23,181 nt of DNA from Sporisorium sorghi. Lineage: Eukaryota > Basidiomycota > Ustilaginomycetes > Ustilaginales > Ustilaginaceae. This document shows, in pieces, positions 11,166 to 20,539 of the stretch (position 1 is its first letter; each line of letters starts with the position of its first letter). The notes beneath the pieces were generated by a model. That model saw nothing but the letters and a program-made list of their open reading frames with translations. It was not told the DNA's origin and ran no database searches. The stretch is from positions 1 through 23,181 of the forward strand of contig JALCCG010000322.1 of assembly GCA_023212695.1 (NCBI GenBank), written 5' to 3'. A program made the position numbers and the translations under genes.

Positions 11166-11184
11166 CCTAAAGGACGGCTTTAGG
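11166..11184. repeat. Small perfect hairpin
   Basis: CCTAAAG and CTTTAGG pair over 7 bp with the five-base loop GACGG. It lies about 300 nt downstream of the kinase stop codon and 30 nt after the poly(A) tract. Whether it lies in a transcript is not known. Confidence 0.5.
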
Positions 11185-11489
11185 GGTCAGACACACAAAC
11201 GAGATGCTGGATCAGCAGGTTCCCAAAGACCAAGCGATCCGAATTGCCAAGCGCACTGAACCCTGGATCGGCTTCTCTTGGTACACTCGTACATGCTTTA
11301 GCTTGGAGTCGATGACCATTACGAGCTCGCTTTCGAATAGCATGGTCGATTGACCCTCATCCCTCGCTCAAAGAACCCTCCTGAATAATCCTGTCGTGAG
11401 CTTTGGTATCAGTGTGAAGCAAGCAAGCAAAACTCGTGCACAACCTCTCGAGGCCATTGAAACAGAATGATACGATTACAGGACACCTC

Positions 11490-14372
11490 TCACACCGCGA
11501 CATTCTGCTGCTGCTCGCGTCCCGCCCCTTTCACCGTCGCCGCTGCCGCCGGCGCAGGAGGATCCGTCGACCCAGCCGTAGCCGTCCCCGTCACCGTTGC
11601 CGCAGCAGCGACATTATCCGTGCCCCGATTCGCAGAAGCCTTCCTCTTCTCTCTCCTCGACTCGTACTCGTGCCACTCGCCCTCCAATGCGGACAGCAGT
11701 CCCGCGGGCAGCTCCGGCCGTGGCTCTTCTCGAAAGTAGCCCGCCGCAAGCGCCTCCCTCGCCGTCCATCTTCGCTCGGGATCGTACGTCAGCAGCCCCC
11801 TCGCCACGTCGAGCGCCGTTCCGCCCATATACTTCCCGAACGCCGCCTGCACATAGTCCTTCGTCTCCCCCTCCCCCTCCGCAGCGGCAACGGCAGCAGG
11901 TTTGACCATCTCGAACCACGCGAGCCGCTCGACCCCGGGCCAATTCGCGCGCGTTACGGGCCCGAGCACATCCGTGATCGCACGCACCTGCTCCAGCTCC
12001 GTCTCGCTCTGAAACACCGGCCGTTTTACGAACAGCTCGACAAATATACAGCCCGCGCCCCACATGTCCACCTCGCTCCCGTATTGCGTCTCCCCGAACA
12101 GCAGCTCCGGTGGGCGGTACCACAGCGTCACCACGCGGTTGGTGTAGTCCCCGCCCGCCGCACCGCCCGCCCGCCGTCGCTTCGCGTAGAATCGTGCCAG
12201 CCCGAAATCAGCGAGTTTCAGTCGGCCCGCGTTGTTGAGGAGGATGTTGGACCCTTTCAGGTCGCGGTGTAGCACGGCGGCGCGGCGGTGGAGGTAGTCG
12301 AGGCCGGAGAAGAGCTGTTGCGCGAGCGATTTGAGGTGGGCAGGGGTGAAGTGGACCTGTGGGTGCGCGAGGATGCCGTTGAGATCGTGCTCCATGTACT
12401 CGAAGACCATGTATACTGAGCCGCGGGTGACCATCATCTCGTGCAAGCGTACGACGTTCTCGTGCCGTAGCGCTTGGAGTAGCTTGATCTCGCGCATTGC
12501 GGTGACGGGGAAGCCGTCCTTCTCGCTGTCCATGCGGATCTTTTTGAGTGCGACGATGGCGCCGGTTCGTTCGGAGCGCGCCTTGAATACCTGGCCGTAC
12601 GTGCCTTCGCCCACTTGGTGGATGCTCTCGTACGCTTCGCCGGGTTCGGCGCGTGGTGGCTCGATCGCTACTGCTGCTGGTGCTGCTGCTGCTTCAGCTG
12701 CTGCTGTTTCGGGAGGAGGAGGCGTTTTCGGTGGTCGTGGTGTCTCCTCTTCGCCAGCTGCGCCTCCTTCGCGACCATTGCGAGCCCCAGCGCCTTGCTC
12801 ACCCGCTCTGGCCGCATCACGGTCACGTCGAGAGCCAGGACGCAGCGTCTGCCAGCCGCCTCCCCGCACACTGCGCTGGTTTGCCTCGGGATCCTGCCTT
12901 CGCGGACCCGTGGGTGGTTGTGCGCCTTCAAACGTCGCACTGACACCCGTCTTGCGCGACAACACATGCCCTCGCTCGGCTGCCTCTCCCACTCGATCGG
13001 ACCGAGGCGGTGTTCGAGCTCGGCGATCATCGGGTGACCGTCTGCGCTCTCGGAACGTTCTACCTTGGCGCCCGTCGTCTGCTGCATTGCTGGCATCTCG
13101 TCCCCACTCTCGCTGGAAGCGCGGGCTGTCGTTGCTGTCGTCGTCTCGATTGTCGAGCCTCCAACGAGCGGGTCGATCGCGCTGGCGGTCACGCTCGGCT
13201 TCGCGCTCTTCGTCTCCAACACCTCGTGCGTTGCGGGATCGCGAAGCTTCCAAATCGCGATCCCGCCTGCGTGAGTGGTTGGAGGCCTCAGACCGTGCAG
13301 GCGAGGGTGTACGGCGTCTGCGGTTGGTTGCGCCTTCTGCGTCGTCTCGGTCGCCTCCACCAACCTGCGCTCGGGACCCCCATCTCGCTGCACGAGAAGG
13401 ACCTGTGGGCGTCGCATTGCTGTCCTCGGGAGCATATCGGTCGCTCGACCGTGGCGGCGGAGGAGATCTGCGCCGGTCGAAGCGACCCCATTGCGCTCTC
13501 CCTGCAGTGCTCGACGCTGGGCTGGGCGAGCGCTGCGAGGTGCGTGCACGGTCGGTGCGTGACGAGCGGCCGTCACGGAAGCGTGCCTCTTGCTCGTCAT
13601 CACCAGCTCGGTAGCGTGGGCGATCCGCTGTCGGCGAGGCAGAACGATCTCGAGCTCTTCGAAAGCCTCCATCACGTTTGCGCGGCGAGGCGGGTATACC
13701 GTCACGAGTACCAGACGCCCTGTTGCGGTCTCGTGTATCGCCGTGACTCGGGCCGTCGTCTATGCGTCGACCGGTGGCATCGTACTGCCCGCGTGGTGCG
13801 AGCTTTGCGCCGCCACGCCGCGACGGATCTGATGCTGCAGCCCCACCAGTAGCTCGGCTGGGAGTGTCGTCGAGTCGAGAGCGTAGTGAGCTTTCCGGGC
13901 GGGAGCGGTTGGAGCCGTTGGTGTCGTCGTGTCGGCGGGCGAGGCGGTCGAACAGATCGGGACTGCGAGGTCGTCGCGGTCTCTCTTCGTTTTCGTTTGG
14001 CGTGCTGTTAGCGGGAGAGGAGGTGCTTTGGTGGGTCGCTACGCCTCGGATGGTGAGAGCTGGTGGTTTGGTGGTGCTGTCGCGAGCGGCCTCTGTGAGA
14101 CGAGGCGAGGAGGGTCCAGGTCGGCGGTCGTCGTCGTCGTCGTCGTTCCGGTCGCGATCGGTGAGAGCTGAGCGACGCGCGTCTCTGTCCATGTCCCTGT
14201 TGTCGAGCCGACGCAGCTTGTTTGGAAAGTCGGATCGGTCATCGTCGTCTCTTTGATTCGCTCCTTGCGGTAGTGATTCGCCGTGTCTGTCCAAGTCTGT
14301 GATGCGAGACGTGGAAGCCGAGTCGCGGTCCGGTTCTGGTTTGCGTCGAGGTTGCCATCTGTCTGACGGCAT
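11490..14372 (-). CDS. CTK1: Cyclin-dependent kinase of the Ctk1/Lsk1/CDK12 type, 960 aa
   Basis: Ctk1/CDK12 kinases with their cyclin partner phosphorylate serine 2 of the RNA polymerase II C-terminal repeats during elongation in the nucleus. Residues 1-580 are disordered and rich in R, D, S and P, as in CDK12/13. The kinase domain spans about 580-880: GEGTYG loop (588-593), catalytic K610 in VALKKI, a PSTAIRE-equivalent helix FPVTAMRE, EYMEHDL hinge, HRD with D704 followed by LKGSNILLN, DFG at 722-724, activating T744 in DYTNRVVTLWYRPPE. The EGTYGQV loop, the GFPxTAxRE helix and the C-terminal ALEGEWHEYESRREKRK favour Ctk1/CDK12 over Bur1/CDK9, but the subclass is less certain than the CDK call. 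Odd: an inserted ARAGGAAGG-like, Gly/Ala-rich segment precedes the T-loop threonine. Start choice: the frame opens upstream to 14525, but those 51 residues are largely translated from a 13-bp tandem repeat and Cys/His-rich; ATG at 14372 (MPSDRWQPRRKPEPDRD) begins the typical composition. No intron is needed. Confidence 0.9.
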   Translation of the reverse strand: MPSDRWQPRRKPEPDRDSASTSRITDLDRHGESLPQGANQRDDDDRSDFPNKLRRLDNRDMDRDARRSALTDRDRNDDDDDDRRPGPSSPRLTEAARDSTTKPPALTIRGVATHQSTSSPANSTPNENEERPRRPRSPDLFDRLARRHDDTNGSNRSRPESSLRSRLDDTPSRATGGAAASDPSRRGGAKLAPRGQYDATGRRIDDGPSHGDTRDRNRASGTRDGIPASPRKRDGGFRRARDRSASPTADRPRYRAGDDEQEARFRDGRSSRTDRARTSQRSPSPASSTAGRAQWGRFDRRRSPPPPRSSDRYAPEDSNATPTGPSRAARWGSRAQVGGGDRDDAEGATNRRRRTPSPARSEASNHSRRRDRDLEASRSRNARGVGDEEREAERDRQRDRPARWRLDNRDDDSNDSPRFQREWGRDASNAADDGRQGRTFRERRRSPDDRRARTPPRSDRVGEAAERGHVLSRKTGVSATFEGAQPPTGPRRQDPEANQRSVRGGGWQTLRPGSRRDRDAARAGEQGAGARNGREGGAAGEEETPRPPKTPPPPETAAAEAAAAPAAVAIEPPRAEPGEAYESIHQVGEGTYGQVFKARSERTGAIVALKKIRMDSEKDGFPVTAMREIKLLQALRHENVVRLHEMMVTRGSVYMVFEYMEHDLNGILAHPQVHFTPAHLKSLAQQLFSGLDYLHRRAAVLHRDLKGSNILLNNAGRLKLADFGLARFYAKRRRAGGAAGGDYTNRVVTLWYRPPELLFGETQYGSEVDMWGAGCIFVELFVKRPVFQSETELEQVRAITDVLGPVTRANWPGVERLAWFEMVKPAAVAAAEGEGETKDYVQAAFGKYMGGTALDVARGLLTYDPERRWTAREALAAGYFREEPRPELPAGLLSALEGEWHEYESRREKRKASANRGTDNVAAAATVTGTATAGSTDPPAPAAAATVKGAGREQQQNVAV

Positions 14373-14475
14373 CCTCCCGGGACAATAGTAGTGGTCACAA
14401 GGACAGTCTCCCGATGACTGTTCTCTTGTCGTTTTTCCTTTGCTTGGATAAGGAGGATGGTGATGGCAAGAGAAG

Positions 14476-14514
14476 CTCGAGTGTCTGTCTCGAGTGTCTG
14501 TCTCGAGTGTCTGT
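14476..14514. repeat. Three perfect tandem copies of a 13-bp unit
   Basis: The unit CTCGAGTGTCTGT occurs three times without a mismatch (14476-14488, 14489-14501, 14502-14514), and GTGTC follows. Each unit contains the CTCGAG palindrome. It lies 104-142 nt upstream of the preferred kinase start, so it would be in the promoter or 5' leader. It may be a simple minisatellite or a repeated factor site. Confidence 0.9.
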
Positions 14515-14851
14515 GTGTCAGTCACAGTGTTGGAATTTTTGGCTTTCGGTGGAGAAAATCGATTTCGGCTTTCGTCTTTGTCGAGGTGAACAAGAAGGAC
14601 ACGCGACTCGCTCGAAAGGACCCCTCACTTCGTCAAGCGATCGAGAACTTGAGTCCTGGTCAGTGATGTGGCTGGTTGGTGAGTGTCGAGCTTGATCTTG
14701 TGTTGTAGGAGGCTAAGGGGCTCGTACTAGCAGTTCGAGGTAGTAGAAAGCTTGCGGATGGTTGTGATCCTTGCCGCTTCCGTCCGGAGACGGAGATTCG
14801 CACGGTCCTCATTGAGCTTATTTGGTACACACAATTCTCGAGGGCGTCGAC

Positions 14852-14979
14852 CAGAATCATTCTGGGCTTTGCGGGACACAACGGCAGAATGATTCCGAGT
14901 GAAGCGATCATACAGTGCTCTCACAGAATGATTCTGTGCGTGGCGTGGCGGAAAGCCAGCTTGCCTCAGAATCATTCTG
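14852..14979. repeat. Cluster of odd-symmetry palindromes CAGAATSATTCTG
   Basis: Copies: CAGAATCATTCTG at 14852-14864, a decayed copy CAGAATGATTCC at 14885-14896, CACAGAATGATTCTGTG at 14922-14938 (8-bp arms around a central G), and CAGAATCATTCTG at 14967-14979. Arms are identical and the centre base is C or G, depending on the strand read. Spacings between starts are 33, 39 and 43 nt. This is the pattern of a repeated dimer-binding site. It is not a heat-shock element, because the GAA and TTC halves are three bases apart instead of two. Confidence 0.85.
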
Positions 14980-15076
14980 TGCTTCATGCTCAATCAAGCG
15001 TCGCACACTCACTCCTTCAAATACTTTGATCAAATTGCCTAATCTAACGAACGAACGTACTGCAGAAAACGCCTCT

Positions 15077-16566
15077 TTAACGGTCGACCTCACCGAACAC
15101 CAAGTCGAGCGTACCAATGATAGCCACCATGTCCGGGATGTAGTGGTGGCGGGCCATGAAATCAGCACCCGCCAGGTGAGCGAAACCAGGTGCACGGATC
15201 TTGCATCGATACGGGCGGTTGGTTCCATCCGAGACGAGGTACACGCCCATCTCGCCCTTGGGTGCCTCGATTGCCGAGTACGTCTCGCCGGGCGGCACGG
15301 CGTAGCCCTCCGAGAACAGCTTAAAGTGGTGGATGAGCGACTCCATGCTCTCCTTCATAGTCGCACGCGGCGGGGGCACGAGCTTGTGGTCGTCCACCTT
15401 GATCTGACCCGCGGGCATCTTGTTGAGGCACTGCTCGATGATGCGCAGCGACTGGCGGAACTCCTCCACGCGGCAGAGGTAGCGGTCGTAGCAGTCGCCG
15501 TTCTTACCCACAGGGACGTCGAACTCCACCTGGCCGTACGCATCGTAAGGCGCCACCTTGCGGATGTCCCAGGGGATACCCGAGCCTCGAAGCATGACGC
15601 CCGAGAAGCCGTAGTCGAGCGCCTCCTGCGCCGTAACCTTGCCGATGCCGATGGTGCGCCCCTTCCAAATACGGTTGCCCGTGACGACCTCCTCGATCTC
15701 GTCGACGCGCGAGCCGAACTGCGTCGCCCACTTGTAGATGTCGTCGAGCAGACCAGGGGGCAGGTCGTAGGCAACTCCACCGGGTCGGACGTAGGCGGCG
15801 TGCAGACGCGCACCGGAGACGCGCTCGTAGAACTCCATGAGCTTCTCACGCTCCTCGAAGGCCCACAGGAAGGGTGTGAGACCACCGACATCCATGACGT
15901 GCGAGAGCACAGCCATGCAGTGGTTGAGGATACGCGTGATCTCGCCAAACATGGTGCGGATCCACTTGGCACGCTCGGGCACCTCGATGTTGAGCAGCTT
16001 CTCGACGGCGCGCGAGTAGCACAGCTCGTTGGTCATCATGGAAACGTAGTCGAGTCGGTCAAAGTAGGGCAGCGCCTGCGTGTAGGTCTTGTACTCGATG
16101 AGCTTTTCGGTACCTCGGTGCAAGAGACCGACGTGGGGCTGTATGACGGGGGAGAGAAACAGGTCAGCATGGTTGTACATAGCGCGAACAAAGGTTGTGG
16201 TCCATTGACACTCACGTCAGTTCGAAGGATCTCTTCACCGTTGAGCTCGAGGATCAGACGCAACACACCGTGGGCGGCAGGGTGCTGAGGACCAAAGTTG
16301 ACGGTAAAGTGACGCAGCGAGCGGTCCTTTCTGGAGCCGCCCTCACGCAGAATCTCCTGTGCGCTCTTGTCGTGCAGCTCTTCGACGGTGTAGGCCGAAG
16401 TGGCGGGCGAGGTGGGGACCGCCTTGGACGAAGGCGTAGCATCCTGAGCCTCGGTGGCGAGCGAGCGGCGAACAGTGGTGGAGACGAGTCTGCTGGAGGT
16501 GGAAGGTGCGCTCGATCGGTACAGCTGAGCTGCCGGTCGAACGGTGCGGAAGAGCGAGGGCGCCAT
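15077..16566 (-). CDS. nuo-49: NADH:ubiquinone oxidoreductase 49-kDa subunit, 470 aa, one intron
   Basis: The 49-kDa (NDUFS2/NuoD) subunit forms, with PSST, the ubiquinone reduction site in the matrix arm of mitochondrial complex I. Exon 1 is 16566-16216 (117 codons), exon 2 is 16138-15077 (353 codons plus TAA). The 77-nt intron has donor GTGAGT (16215) and acceptor ATACAG (ending 16139); splicing gives [20 protein letters not shown], the invariant family sequence. The first about 40 residues are rich in R, S, T and A without acid residues until E39 ([20 protein letters not shown]..), a mitochondrial targeting sequence. The [11 protein letters not shown] motif has H95 and H99, and Y148 lies in DRLDYVSMM; the corresponding His and Tyr are implicated in quinone binding in other organisms. 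The C-terminus [14 protein letters not shown] is the usual family end. An ATG inside the intron (16180) creates a misleading intronless start (MYNHAD..). No odd residues were seen. Confidence 0.98.
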
Positions 16567-17131
16567 AGTGATGGAAGAAACTCGTGTGGCGGGGTGATTA
16601 AGTGTTGCAAGATGCGAGGATTATGGTGACTGTGGCGATTGTACCTGACGACGACCTCCAACGATGCTAGCACAGTTGATCGAAAAGAGATCAGCTGGTG
16701 TCGGACACCAAACAGCTCGAGATGGAGAGGTGAAGCTAAGGGATCGCGATGGTCAGAAGAGCGATACGAAAGAGCTCAAAGTGGAGATGGCGACGGCGAC
16801 GAAAGAGGCAGTAACTCGCTCTCGCTCTCTCGCTCGCTCAACGACCTTGGCGCCCAAAGACCTTCCGATCATTTCAAATCAGCACCATCGCTCGCTGCTG
16901 GATTAAGAATAGACTTGACAGGCTGGGGCAAATTTTCCACGTTCAATTTTCTGCCTCTCGAGAGACGAGAAAAAGGAGCGCGCCAACCACACCTTGGCTA
17001 AGCATTCCAAGCGAAATTCACTCGCACGAGAGATCTTTCGACCGTCGAGCTCTCCTGTCACCACTAGAGAAGCCGACTGTGCTCCAGATTCTACCAACAC
17101 TCGCAATATCTGTGTGCTTTTCAATGGAAAG
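16567..17131 (-). other. Complex I gene promoter region and exchanger 3' region
   Basis: These 565 nt contain no gene I can support. A CTCGCTCTCTCGCTCGCTC low-complexity stretch lies near 16820-16840. No TATA element or structured RNA is obvious. Confidence 0.5.
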
Positions 17132-20100
17132 CTAAAATACAGTATCTCCTCGAACCCAAAAGATCTCAGTGACAAGGTTGACCGTCATGATGAGTCCGTA
17201 CGCCGCGATCAGCGACACGCCGATCGGTCGAGTCAGCTCGAACTTGTTCATAGGCACCGCAATCAGCGTCCCCACCAGGATCAGCAGCAGACCCAGGCCC
17301 GACACGAGCAGCGTCGGGTTGAAATCAATCGGGTAGATCCCCGTCGTACCGCCATGACCCCAATGACCGTGTCCATCCGACAGCAGCCATGTCCCCGAGA
17401 TGCCGATGCCCAGGAGCAAGTTGAGCATGGGTCCGGCAAAGCACGCGCTGATGGCCATCACCGGGTGGCCGAGCCTCGCAATCGTGATGTTGGCCACCAG
17501 GTCGCCGAGCGAGTTGCCCACGGCAAACACCGTCAGCCCCAAGATGGCGTCCGAGAGGCCCGCGATGATGCCCACCGTCTGCAAGATCGAGACGACTTCA
17601 TCCACGATCGTCATGATCCACATGACCGAAACGACGAAGCCCATCGAGCATCGGATCATCGCAAACGCCGCCAGCGTGCGATCCGAGAACCTCGCCCGGC
17701 CAGCATCCTTGCGCCTCATCGCCCAGAAAGAGAACAGCGCTGCAAACATACCACCAACTGCCGCCACCGCCACTTTGAGCCCAACGTGTGGTGCGCCTGA
17801 AGACGAGACGATCGCCCACGTCACAAATGTAGGCGCGCACACGCTCTGGCACAGGATGAGGAAGCGCCGGATCGAGCGGCGCATCTCTTGATCCTCGGCC
17901 TCGCAGCTCTCGTGGCTCATGAAGCTGGCTGCGTCCGTTTGTGTCTGCGCGTCGATCGGCAGAGGTGAGGAGGCCACGGGCAAGCGCAGCATGCCCCCTC
18001 GGCCCGTAGGACTGCTTCCGAACGAGAGTGGTGATCCAGCCATCGAGGGCAGATGCCGCAACGCAGAGGCGATCTCTTGGTCTCGATGCACATTCGCGTC
18101 GTGCTCGGCATCTTCGATCGCTTCTGCCCGCTCTTCTGCGTTCCAATGATGAGTACGTATCGATGCCGAAGTGGGCACGTCGGCGCTGGGATCATCCTCC
18201 ATCGAGCGACCCTCAGCCCGCAAAGGTGCCTCGTCTCCTTCCAGCCGCACTGCGCCGATCCCGTCGGCTTCGGCCGTATCCGCTTCGAGCTCGGCACGTT
18301 CGGCTTCATCGTCAACTACGGGCAGCGTCAGGTTGAGCAGCAGAATCGCAGGCGATGTCGCAACGCTGATCGCTGCACCCAGCACGGATTTGGCGTGCAG
18401 ATGACGCAACGAGGGGAAGAGCGCATTGAAGATGACGCGCAGCTTCCAAGCGAGCAGCTCACTGGCTGTGCGCGTCGGTCGAATGCGCCTATGGCTCGTG
18501 AAACTGTCCAGCCCATCCTTGTGCACCGGCGAGCTGCCTGATGCTGCAGCTTCTTGCTCGGCGAATCGTGCCTTGCCGTCGCGTTTGCCGCCTCGAGGTA
18601 GACCTCGCGCCCGTTCGCTCCGACTCGCTTTAGTGTCCCACTGTGGGATCTCGAGTCTTGGAAGCGACCTGTGCAGTGGATCTTGGTGAGATGCACTGTC
18701 CAGAGGTAAAGCCGGCGAGACGAGTGGCTCACAAGCGTCGCCGGGCAGATGCTCTCTCCAGGGGTCGTCGACGCTTCCTGCCTCTACGCGGGCACCGCCA
18801 GTTCGACTTCCAGAAGCCTCCATCTGGTCGTGGCTGTCCTCAAGCAGGCTCGCACCATCGTGCGCACCAACAGTTCTACGTCGTTGTCCTGAGCTCGTCG
18901 ATGCGCTCCTCGCCAGACCAGCCTTGGAGCCGACGCTAGGCCCGAGGCTCACCACGCGGTTGTGACCCGCACGGCGAGAGTGATCTGGGCTGCCGCTGCC
19001 GTTGTTGTTGGCGTTGACACGCAGCTCTCCCGAAGCACTCCTGGTAAGATGCATGTGATGGTGGCCGTGGTGATGGTGCGGCAGGAATCGCTCGGGATCC
19101 CAGCTCTGGAATATCTCCTGAGAGCGATCTGCGATGGCGTCACGACGAAGGCTCTGGACCACATCGCGGAACTCGATGGCAGAGAGCAGGGAATGGCGTG
19201 GCACCAGGTTCGGGCGAACGTTGAGCGACGCCTTGATCGTTGCACGCGAGTTGGTCGAGCCTGGGGTGTGAACGGAGGGAGCACGGCTGCCATTGCGCGG
19301 GATATCGGGCGTAGATGCGCCGCTGTGGTCGGTCCTTCGGTTGGCCCAGTCTTCGAAAGGGTCAAAGTCTGGGTCGTACTCGGATGGGCTGGGCAGACGT
19401 TGCGACGTGGAAAGGCTGGCGTGAGCGCCTCGTCCCGAACGTATGCTGTCGCGGCTGAGGATGGATCGATTGTCGGCCTGGCTATCGTACTCGTCCCTGG
19501 CAGCCTCGAGCCTGCGTTTCTGCTTGCGACGACGCTCCTGCCACCACGAGCCGACGATGACGGTAGCAGCATAGAGGAAGTAGAGACAGATGAGGGCGAT
19601 GGTCTCGCTGCGCCTGAGCTTGCCGTCAAAGAGGAAAGTGAGCGTGGATGCGACTGCGACGGTGAAGAAGCCGACGTCACGACAAAATGGCCAAGCCTTG
19701 ACTTTGAATGGAGCGATGAGCATCATGGAACCCGAGATGACCGAGACGATGAACGAGGCGGCACCGAGCAGCTCGCCGATGGCTAGCGAGCCCGAGTTGG
19801 TCTTCATGGCGCCAAAGGTGGAGAAGACGTCTGGAGATCCGTTGCCAAAGGCGAGGAAGGTGACACCAGCTGTGCTTTCATTGAGGCCAAGACGCGATGC
19901 GATGGTGCTGAGGTTGGGGCAGAAGAAGTCGCTAGCCACGACGCCGACCCAGCTGAAGAGGAAGAGCATCCACAGTAGGATGCACAGCAGGCGTAGAAAT
20001 CGCAGCGCCGAGATGCCTGGTTGCCAGCGCGGCTTGTCGGGGGAAGGACGGGAAGGCGTTCCATGCTCGAGCTCGTTGGAAGAGACGCCAGCGCAGTAGT

Positions 20101-20539
20101 AGAAGCGGAGGTAGTCAAAGTGACCCGAAGCGGTGCAGTGCTGGACGACGTGCTTGCAGACATGTTTTGGCGAGCGCTCGACGGGGATTGGCTGGCAGGC
20201 GATTGGTTCTGCTGGCTCGTCGTGCGGATCTTGCGAGGGGGTAGTGGGTTGTGGCGATGCAGATGTAGTGGTCGAGTGATGCTTCTTGGTCGAGGTGGCA
20301 GTCTTGCTTGGGGAGGACGTGTGTGACGTTGACGAGTGGTGGTGCTTGAGCAGCTCGACGTCGGGCCAAGGTTCCTGTCGCTTGAACCATTGTGTCGATT
20401 GTGTGCGAGCAGGAGATGCTATTGACTGAGGAGCGAGATCGGTGCCAAGGCGCTGTGTGCCACGAAAGCAGACGATCTGCACGACGATGAGAAAGGCGAA
20501 CACGAGCCAAGCATCCTTGCGATGGCGGTTGCCGGCCAT
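17132..20539 (-). CDS. NCLX-type cation/Ca2+ exchanger, 1135 aa
   Basis: A multi-spanning membrane antiporter of the CaCA superfamily; close family members exchange Na+ (or Li+/H+) for Ca2+, and yeast YDL206W is of this type. Seen: a hydrophobic N-terminal segment (residues 9-24), a Ser/Thr/His-rich loop, a membrane span near 184-202, then alpha-1 repeat CPNLSTIASRLGLNESTAGV with FLAFGNGSPDVFSTF (GNGSPD at 232-237). Alpha-2 repeat is FAVGNSLGDLVANITIA (GNSLGD at 1008-1013) followed by ISACFAGPMLNLLLGIG. The acidic residues of both repeats, D237 and D1013, are present. A very long hydrophilic loop of roughly 500 residues, rich in S, R, H and E, separates the halves. The protein ends just after the last membrane span. 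Start: ATG at 20539 (MAGNRHRKDAWLVF) directly precedes the first hydrophobic segment; the frame runs on upstream to 20773, but that part is Cys/Leu-rich and leader-like. The organelle (vacuole, ER, mitochondrion) cannot be decided from the sequence. No intron. Confidence 0.9.
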   Translation of the reverse strand: MAGNRHRKDAWLVFAFLIVVQIVCFRGTQRLGTDLAPQSIASPARTQSTQWFKRQEPWPDVELLKHHHSSTSHTSSPSKTATSTKKHHSTTTSASPQPTTPSQDPHDEPAEPIACQPIPVERSPKHVCKHVVQHCTASGHFDYLRFYYCAGVSSNELEHGTPSRPSPDKPRWQPGISALRFLRLLCILLWMLFLFSWVGVVASDFFCPNLSTIASRLGLNESTAGVTFLAFGNGSPDVFSTFGAMKTNSGSLAIGELLGAASFIVSVISGSMMLIAPFKVKAWPFCRDVGFFTVAVASTLTFLFDGKLRRSETIALICLYFLYAATVIVGSWWQERRRKQKRRLEAARDEYDSQADNRSILSRDSIRSGRGAHASLSTSQRLPSPSEYDPDFDPFEDWANRRTDHSGASTPDIPRNGSRAPSVHTPGSTNSRATIKASLNVRPNLVPRHSLLSAIEFRDVVQSLRRDAIADRSQEIFQSWDPERFLPHHHHGHHHMHLTRSASGELRVNANNNGSGSPDHSRRAGHNRVVSLGPSVGSKAGLARSASTSSGQRRRTVGAHDGASLLEDSHDQMEASGSRTGGARVEAGSVDDPWREHLPGDACEPLVSPALPLDSASHQDPLHRSLPRLEIPQWDTKASRSERARGLPRGGKRDGKARFAEQEAAASGSSPVHKDGLDSFTSHRRIRPTRTASELLAWKLRVIFNALFPSLRHLHAKSVLGAAISVATSPAILLLNLTLPVVDDEAERAELEADTAEADGIGAVRLEGDEAPLRAEGRSMEDDPSADVPTSASIRTHHWNAEERAEAIEDAEHDANVHRDQEIASALRHLPSMAGSPLSFGSSPTGRGGMLRLPVASSPLPIDAQTQTDAASFMSHESCEAEDQEMRRSIRRFLILCQSVCAPTFVTWAIVSSSGAPHVGLKVAVAAVGGMFAALFSFWAMRRKDAGRARFSDRTLAAFAMIRCSMGFVVSVMWIMTIVDEVVSILQTVGIIAGLSDAILGLTVFAVGNSLGDLVANITIARLGHPVMAISACFAGPMLNLLLGIGISGTWLLSDGHGHWGHGGTTGIYPIDFNPTLLVSGLGLLLILVGTLIAVPMNKFELTRPIGVSLIAAYGLIMTVNLVTEIFWVRGDTVF

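Larger units (their letters stand above)
14373..15076 (-). promoter_or_regulatory. Kinase-gene upstream region and complex I gene 3' region
   Basis: There is no gene in these 704 nt. Close to the kinase ATG are the 13-bp tandem repeats at 14476-14514. The half nearest the complex I gene carries four copies of a palindrome of the form CAGAATSATTCTG (14852-14979). TATA-like sequence is not evident. Confidence 0.5.

Noticed and set aside
12331..13614. 427-codon plus-strand frame opposite the kinase gene
   Set aside because: Its Ser/Arg/Pro-rich translation is the complement of the Arg/Asp/Ser-rich N-terminus and part of the kinase domain.
14852..14979. Heat-shock elements
   Set aside because: GAA and TTC are separated by three bases, where heat-shock factor sites need two.
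14915..16288. 457-codon open frame on the plus strand opposite the complex I gene
   Set aside because: Antisense shadow: it covers the strongly conserved nuo-49 exon 2 and contains no recognisable domain.
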